A stretch of 64,000 nt of DNA from the NCBI RefSeq assembly GCF_014773225.1, contig NZ_JACXAJ010000004.1:124001-188000 (forward strand). The letters run 5' to 3'. Source of the stretch: Pontibacter aquaedesilientis. GTDB lineage: Bacteria; Bacteroidota; Bacteroidia; Cytophagales; Hymenobacteraceae. The position numbers and the translations under genes are program-made. Of this stretch, positions 58,999-64,000 are shown in pieces. Below the pieces are notes generated by a model that was given only the letters and a program-made list of their open reading frames with translations, did not search any database and had not been told where the DNA came from. The first letter of the stretch is position 1. Every line of letters begins with the position of its first letter.

Positions 58999-60321
58999 TC
59001 ATTGAAGTTGCAGTTTCTCAGCCCGAATGGCACTTAGCGCTGCGCTTGCCTCTGATGTTAGGGCGGCAGACAAAAGATTTGCTGTTTCAAATGGATCGAC
59101 ACTTAGGTCATAGAAATACTCGTTTCCGTTAGCCAAGTGAATGAGTTTATACCTGCTATCGCGCATGGTCCAGCCCTCTCTTCCGTCGCCCGTACCAAAA
59201 AGCTCGCTGTACGCATATTTCCTTTGAGGCGCAACTGGCTCGCTAAACAAGGATTGGAGCGAGTAGCCATCATGAATCTGGTTTACACCGGCACCGGCTA
59301 CATATGCAATCGTGGCATAAAGGTCTGTTCCGTTTACAAGTGCATGCTCTGTTGTGTTTTGGCGGTCAACGCCATACCCACTCACGATCATGGGTGCGTT
59401 TATACCTCCCTGCCACAAAGAGCCCTTGGCGGTATAAGAGGTATAGGGTGCCTGCACCACCTGCGCGCCTGTGCCATTGTCGCCAATAAAGATGATAAGC
59501 GTGTTGCTTTTCTGCTCCTCGGTAAGGCTACGAAAGAACCTGCCCAACTCCGTATCCATGGCCTCGATGGCTGCCAGATAGTATGGAAGCTTGTTGCTGT
59601 TGATGGAGGCGGCATCATCGGCAAGCGTTTTATCGGATATCAGGTGTAAGGGTGGGCGGTGAAAAGGAGTATGGGGCGCGTTCAGGGCTAAGGTCAAAAA
59701 CCATGGCTGCTGCTGCGCTTTCACCCATCGCGTGGCATCGTCTACAAAGTAAGTAGTTGCGTAGGTGGTAACCGTGGTTTGTTGGCCGTTGGAGGTTTTT
59801 GTCCAGTTAAAATAGCTGGGCACTGTGCCCGTGAAAATCCCCGAATAATAATCAACACCAAATTGTTCAGGAGCAGCTAACTGGGTGTTGTTGCTCATGT
59901 GCCATTTACCGATGACAGCCGTAGCATACTGGTTGCCTGTTTTATCATTGATGAATTTCTGCAGCAGCGTTTCCGAGGCGTTCAGCCCTCCTGTGTTACC
60001 ACCAATAGCCGAGCCAACGCCGGTGCGAAAGCCATACTTACCCGTAAAAATGCTGGCTCGTGTAGGAGAGCACTCCGGGTTTACCCACAAATTAGGAAAG
60101 GTAATGCCGCTTTGTGCCAACGAATCCAGTACGGGTGTCTTAGCCTTCAGCCCGTTTGTGCCGGGGTACTTCCCGAAAGCGTCCCAGCCCATATCATCGG
60201 CAATGATCAACACTACATTAGGTTTTCCATCGGCAGTTGGGCCAACAGGGGTCTCCTTCGTACACGCGACTAAGGAAAACAAGAGACTGATGATGGCGAT
60301 TATTGCCACTTTATTCAACAT
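58999..60321 (-). CDS. Lipoprotein sulfatase
   Basis: 440 residues with a lipoprotein signal (IIAIISLLFSLVACTKE, lipobox LVAC) and an arylsulfatase domain: VVLIIADDMGWDAFGKYPG near 35 with the metal Asp-Asp, and the sulfatase signature ECSPTRASIFTGKYGFRTG near 84, where the Cys is converted to formylglycine. VIGKWHMSNN near 140, PHTPFHRPPLH near 220 and IIFIGDNGTGAQ near 274 follow, completing the calcium and sulfate site. The maturation factor is not in the window. It probably acts on sulfated glycans or aryl sulfates outside the inner membrane. It heads the YHYH-YwqK-SCO operon. Confidence 0.9.
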   Translation of the reverse strand: MLNKVAIIAIISLLFSLVACTKETPVGPTADGKPNVVLIIADDMGWDAFGKYPGTNGLKAKTPVLDSLAQSGITFPNLWVNPECSPTRASIFTGKYGFRTGVGSAIGGNTGGLNASETLLQKFINDKTGNQYATAVIGKWHMSNNTQLAAPEQFGVDYYSGIFTGTVPSYFNWTKTSNGQQTTVTTYATTYFVDDATRWVKAQQQPWFLTLALNAPHTPFHRPPLHLISDKTLADDAASINSNKLPYYLAAIEAMDTELGRFFRSLTEEQKSNTLIIFIGDNGTGAQVVQAPYTSYTAKGSLWQGGINAPMIVSGYGVDRQNTTEHALVNGTDLYATIAYVAGAGVNQIHDGYSLQSLFSEPVAPQRKYAYSELFGTGDGREGWTMRDSRYKLIHLANGNEYFYDLSVDPFETANLLSAALTSEASAALSAIRAEKLQLQ

Positions 60322-60461
60322 TTAAGGTTAGTTTAGGTGCGATGACAAGCACTTTGACCCACCCTAAGCCTTAAGGTTTAATTATAGAACATTATCTACC
60401 CGTGATCTTTCCTGTATTTAAATTTTAAACCGTAACTTTATGGCTTGAAATAAAAACAAGC

Positions 60462-63400
60462 ATGCTTCACTTCTTTTTTACTCAACCTGATACGGTTTAC
60501 GCCCTGCAAAGCCAGGATAAACTGACCTCTACAGACATTCAGAAACTTGAATGGTTATTTGGCAACGCCACTCTAAAACAGGAAACTGTGCTGAGTGGCT
60601 TTTTTGTTGGTCCACGTGCCGCCATGGTCACGCCTTGGAGCACCAATGCCGTGGAGATAACCCAGAACATGGGTATTGAGGGGATCATCCGGATCGAAGA
60701 GTTTAAAATCGTAGCAGATGATTTCAAGGACTTTGACCCTATGCTTTCGCAAAAGTATAATAGTCTGGACCAGGATATCTATAACATTCATATCCAGCCG
60801 GAGCCGGTACAGCCAGTCACGGATATTGCCGCTTACAACAAGCAGGAAGGGCTTTCGCTTAGCGAGGAAGAGGTTGATTACTTAAATAAGCTTTCTGAAA
60901 GGCTAGGCAGACCACTGACCGATTCTGAGGTATTCGGGTTTTCGCAGGTGAACTCGGAGCACTGCCGCCATAAGATCTTCAATGGTAAATTCGTGATTGA
61001 CGGTGAAGAGAAACCAGTTTCTCTGTTCAAATTGATTCGCAAAACTTCCGAAGCCAATCCAAACGATATTGTTTCGGCCTACAAAGACAACGTGGCTTTT
61101 GTAAAAGGGCCTGTAGTGCAGCAATTCGCTCCGAAACGTGCCGACATACCTGACTTTTACCAGGTAAGTAACTTCGAATCAGTTATATCCATCAAAGCAG
61201 AAACCCACAATTTCCCGACGACAGTAGAGCCCTTTAATGGGGCCGCCACTGGTTCTGGTGGTGAAATCAGAGACAGGCTGGCAGGTGGTCAGGGAGCGCT
61301 TCCGCTCGCCGGCACTGCGGTTTACATGACAGCCCTGTCTCGACTTGAAAAGGACCGCCCTTGGGAAAAGGCTACGCAGGAAAGAGACTGGCTATACCAA
61401 ACACCAATGGATATCCTGATCAAGGCCTCGAACGGAGCCACTGATTTTGGCAATAAATTCGGACAGCCTTTGATCACTGGATCTGTGCTAACGTTTGAAC
61501 ATGACGAAGAAACGGATGAGGTTGAATCGCCTAGAAAACTGGGTTATGATAAAGTGATCATGCTGGCTGGCGGTGTGGGCTACGGCAAAGCAAGTCAGGC
61601 TCAAAAACAACAACCAAAGCCGGGAGATAAGATCGTTATACTGGGTGGTGAAAACTACCGCATAGGTATGGGAGGCGCCGCCGTTTCCTCTGCCGATACC
61701 GGCGAGCACGGCACAGGTATAGAATTGAATGCGATTCAGCGTTCTAACCCTGAGATGCAGAAACGTGCTGCCAATGCCATCCGGGGTATGGTGGAAAGCG
61801 AGCATAATGCCATCGTTTCTATCCATGACCATGGGGCCGGTGGTCACTTAAACTGCCTTTCGGAGTTAGTGGAGGAAACTGGCGGAAAGATAGACCTAGA
61901 CAAGTTACCAGTTGGCGACCCTACACTCTCTGCAAAAGAGATCATTGGGAACGAGTCGCAGGAGCGCATGGGCTTGGTGATAGGGGAAGATGATATCGCT
62001 ACACTGCAAAAGATTGCAGAACGTGAGCGAGCGCCCATGTATACTGTAGGTGACGTGACCGGAGATCATCGTTTTACGTTTGAGTCAGCCTCAACGGGTG
62101 CAAAACCAATGGACCTGGAGTTAAGTGACATGTTCGGCAGCTCCCCTAAAGTGGTGATGAACGACAAGACCATTGTCAGAAACTACCCGGAACTGACCTA
62201 TGATAAAAACGAGCTTCATACCTACCTTGAGCAGGTACTGCAGCTAGAGGCTGTCGCCTGTAAAGATTGGTTAACCAACAAAGTAGACCGTTGCGTGGGT
62301 GGCCGCGTGGCGAAGCAGCAGTGTGCTGGCCCGCTGCAGTTGCCGCTCAACAACTGCGGAGTGATGGCGTTGGACTTCCAGGGCAAAGAAGGTGTTGCAA
62401 CCTCCATTGGCCATGCCCCTATCTCTGCTTTGATCGATCCGGCTGCAGGTAGCCGTAATGCTATTGGTGAGGCATTATCGAACATCGTTTGGGCTCCTAT
62501 GAAAGATGATTTGAAGAGCGTTTCGCTTTCAGCCAACTGGATGTGGGCCTCTAAAAACGAAGGCGAAGACGCACGCTTGTACAAAGCTGTTGAAGCCTGT
62601 TCGGAATTCGCGATTGCTCTGGGTATTAACATCCCGACGGGTAAGGACTCGCTTTCGATGAAGCAGAAGTATAAGGACGGGGATGTAATCGCACCTGGTA
62701 CGGTCATCATATCAGCGGCCGGAAATTGCAGCAATGTACGCCAGGTAGTAGAACCTGTTTTGCAGCACGATGGCGGCAACATCTACTATATCAACCTGTC
62801 GAATGATGCCTTTAAACTAGGTGGCTCTTCTTTCGCTCAGATCGTCAACAGAATTGGCAACGAAACACCTGATATAACCGATGCGGCACTCTTTAAAAAT
62901 GCCTTCAATACACTGCAAGGTTTAATTAAAGAAGGTAAGATAGCAGCAGGCCATGATATCGGCAGCGGCGGTCTGATCACCACCCTTCTGGAGATGTGCT
63001 TTGCGGATAACAACCTGGGTGCAACTATAGACCTATCATCGCTTGGCGAGGAAGACAGCATCAAAGTGCTTTTCGCGGAGAATATCGGCGTGGTTTTCCA
63101 GGCATCCGAAGATGTGGAAGAAACGCTTAAGGCAAACAATGTACCTTTCCATAAGATAGGCACCAGCACCTCTACTGCAAGCCTTGAACTTAAAAACGGT
63201 GCAGATAACTACCGTTTCGATATTACCCAGCTTAGAGATAGCTGGTTTAAGACTTCTTACCTGCTCGATATCAAGCAAAGCGGCCAGGTAAGTGCCAAAG
63301 AGCGTTTTGATAACTATAAAAAACAGGAGTTGCGCTACAATTTCCCCGAAGGGTTTGACGGCAAAAAACCTGTTATTGACGACTCTAAGCCAAGAATTAA

Positions 63401-64000
63401 AGCAGCCATCATCCGTGAAAAAGGAAGTAACTCGGAGCGTGAAATGGCCAACGCCATGTACCTGGCAGGTTTTGATGTGAAGGACGTGCACATGACCGAC
63501 CTGATCTCGGGAAGGGAAACCTTGGAGGATATCCGCTTTATTGGTGCTGTGGGTGGTTTTTCTAACTCCGATGTACTGGGTTCGGCCAAAGGTTGGGCAG
63601 GTGCTTTTATGTACAACGAGAAAGCGAAAACAGCTTTGGAGAACTTCTTTAACCGTGAGGACACCTTATCGGTAGGTATATGCAACGGCTGCCAGCTGTT
63701 CGTGGAGTTAGGCCTTATCACGAAAGGGCATGAAGAGCCAGCAAAAATGCTGCACAATGCAAGCGGCAAGCACGAAAGTATCTTCACTTCACTCACCATC
63801 CGGGAGAACAAATCGGTCATGCTTTCCAGTTTGGCCGGTAGCACGCTGGGTGTATGGGTATCGCATGGAGAGGGCCGCTTCTGTTTGCCACACCTTGAAG
63901 ATAAGTACCAGATTGTTTCGAAGTACGCCTACGATGGGTATCCAGCCTGTCCGAATGGGTCTGACTACAACACCGCCATGATCTGCGATGAAACAGGCCG
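60462..64000 (+). CDS. purL: Phosphoribosylformylglycinamidine synthase (partial at window end)
   Basis: The large single-chain FGAM synthase, which converts FGAR to FGAM with glutamine and ATP in purine synthesis. From the ATG at 60462 the frame is open to the window edge, about 1180 residues. Visible parts are the N-terminal PurS-like part, SQVNSEHCRHKIFNGKFVID near 165, ETHNFPTTVEPFNGAATGSG near 247, two FGAM synthase halves (VSIHDHGAGGHLNCLSELVE and AAGHDIGSGGLITTLLEMCF) and a C-terminal glutaminase with nucleophile Cys in VGICNGCQLFVELG and His in SHGEGRF. Only the last tens of residues are missing. Full length is usually about 1230-1300. Confidence 0.95.
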   Translation, partial: MLHFFFTQPDTVYALQSQDKLTSTDIQKLEWLFGNATLKQETVLSGFFVGPRAAMVTPWSTNAVEITQNMGIEGIIRIEEFKIVADDFKDFDPMLSQKYNSLDQDIYNIHIQPEPVQPVTDIAAYNKQEGLSLSEEEVDYLNKLSERLGRPLTDSEVFGFSQVNSEHCRHKIFNGKFVIDGEEKPVSLFKLIRKTSEANPNDIVSAYKDNVAFVKGPVVQQFAPKRADIPDFYQVSNFESVISIKAETHNFPTTVEPFNGAATGSGGEIRDRLAGGQGALPLAGTAVYMTALSRLEKDRPWEKATQERDWLYQTPMDILIKASNGATDFGNKFGQPLITGSVLTFEHDEETDEVESPRKLGYDKVIMLAGGVGYGKASQAQKQQPKPGDKIVILGGENYRIGMGGAAVSSADTGEHGTGIELNAIQRSNPEMQKRAANAIRGMVESEHNAIVSIHDHGAGGHLNCLSELVEETGGKIDLDKLPVGDPTLSAKEIIGNESQERMGLVIGEDDIATLQKIAERERAPMYTVGDVTGDHRFTFESASTGAKPMDLELSDMFGSSPKVVMNDKTIVRNYPELTYDKNELHTYLEQVLQLEAVACKDWLTNKVDRCVGGRVAKQQCAGPLQLPLNNCGVMALDFQGKEGVATSIGHAPISALIDPAAGSRNAIGEALSNIVWAPMKDDLKSVSLSANWMWASKNEGEDARLYKAVEACSEFAIALGINIPTGKDSLSMKQKYKDGDVIAPGTVIISAAGNCSNVRQVVEPVLQHDGGNIYYINLSNDAFKLGGSSFAQIVNRIGNETPDITDAALFKNAFNTLQGLIKEGKIAAGHDIGSGGLITTLLEMCFADNNLGATIDLSSLGEEDSIKVLFAENIGVVFQASEDVEETLKANNVPFHKIGTSTSTASLELKNGADNYRFDITQLRDSWFKTSYLLDIKQSGQVSAKERFDNYKKQELRYNFPEGFDGKKPVIDDSKPRIKAAIIREKGSNSEREMANAMYLAGFDVKDVHMTDLISGRETLEDIRFIGAVGGFSNSDVLGSAKGWAGAFMYNEKAKTALENFFNREDTLSVGICNGCQLFVELGLITKGHEEPAKMLHNASGKHESIFTSLTIRENKSVMLSSLAGSTLGVWVSHGEGRFCLPHLEDKYQIVSKYAYDGYPACPNGSDYNTAMICDETG

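Noticed and set aside
1..64000. CRISPR arrays
   Set aside because: No series of identical repeats with regular spacers seen; the low-complexity spacers are irregular words.

Overview
The window looks like a chromosome segment of a Bacteroidota bacterium of the Cytophagales (Hymenobacteraceae/Pontibacter-like). The evidence is gliding genes gldA, gldF, gldG and gldC, a SusC/TonB-type receptor with a carboxypeptidase-like N-terminal domain, promoters of the Bacteroidota type (TTTG, about 19 bases, TAnnTTTG), and Bacteroidota-specific families (DUF2279, DUF2027-Smr, bifunctional nuclease, YHYH). Species placement is inference.

Layout. 0.1-2 kb: a small membrane protein and a GT61-like glycosyltransferase on the minus strand. 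2.3-10.8 kb: a plus-strand pseudaminic-acid operon (pseB, pseC, SpsF/PseF-type cytidylyltransferase, a PseG-PseH fusion, pseI), then a GT-B-like transferase candidate and a flippase, so synthesis, transfer and export of a surface nonulosonic acid sit together. 10.9-19.5 kb: ftsE, fsa, SRP RNA, guaA, a PBP1-like protein, hemL, dcd and a small secreted protein. 19.6-28.3 kb: gldC, an EEP-fold lipoprotein, dnaN, gldG-gldF-gldA, two SDR enzymes and a beta-barrel protein. 28.4-46 kb: mlaE-mlaF, nupC, a bifunctional nuclease, etfB-etfA, pyruvate carboxylase, photolyase, a Smr protein, RNase P RNA and several conserved unknowns.

46.0-50.5 kb: a small AT-rich island inserted in the 3' end of tRNA-Glu(UUC). 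It is bounded by a 30-bp perfect direct repeat (46086-46115 and 50475-50504). It holds an IS982-type insertion sequence whose transposase ends in a -1 frame, and a closely spaced pair of genes: an unknown protein with a possible uracil-DNA-glycosylase-like motif, and a short FtsZ-like protein lacking the GTP-binding signature. The FtsZ homology continues without gaps through two in-frame TAA codons. No intact integrase is present. This island is the best candidate for an undescribed system.

50.6-60.3 kb (minus strand): TonB receptor, SCO, YwqK and YHYH proteins, a Spy-like/anti-sigma/ECF sigma set, then a second SCO-YwqK-YHYH set (the SCO copy frameshifted) and a lipoprotein sulfatase. 60.5 kb to the edge: purL, cut by the window end.

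A genome-wide signal overlies all of this. The octamer AGGTATAG/CTATACCT occurs about 48 times by my reading, inside genes (mostly as Gly-Ile codons GGT ATA, or supplying a TAG stop), between genes and in terminator loops.
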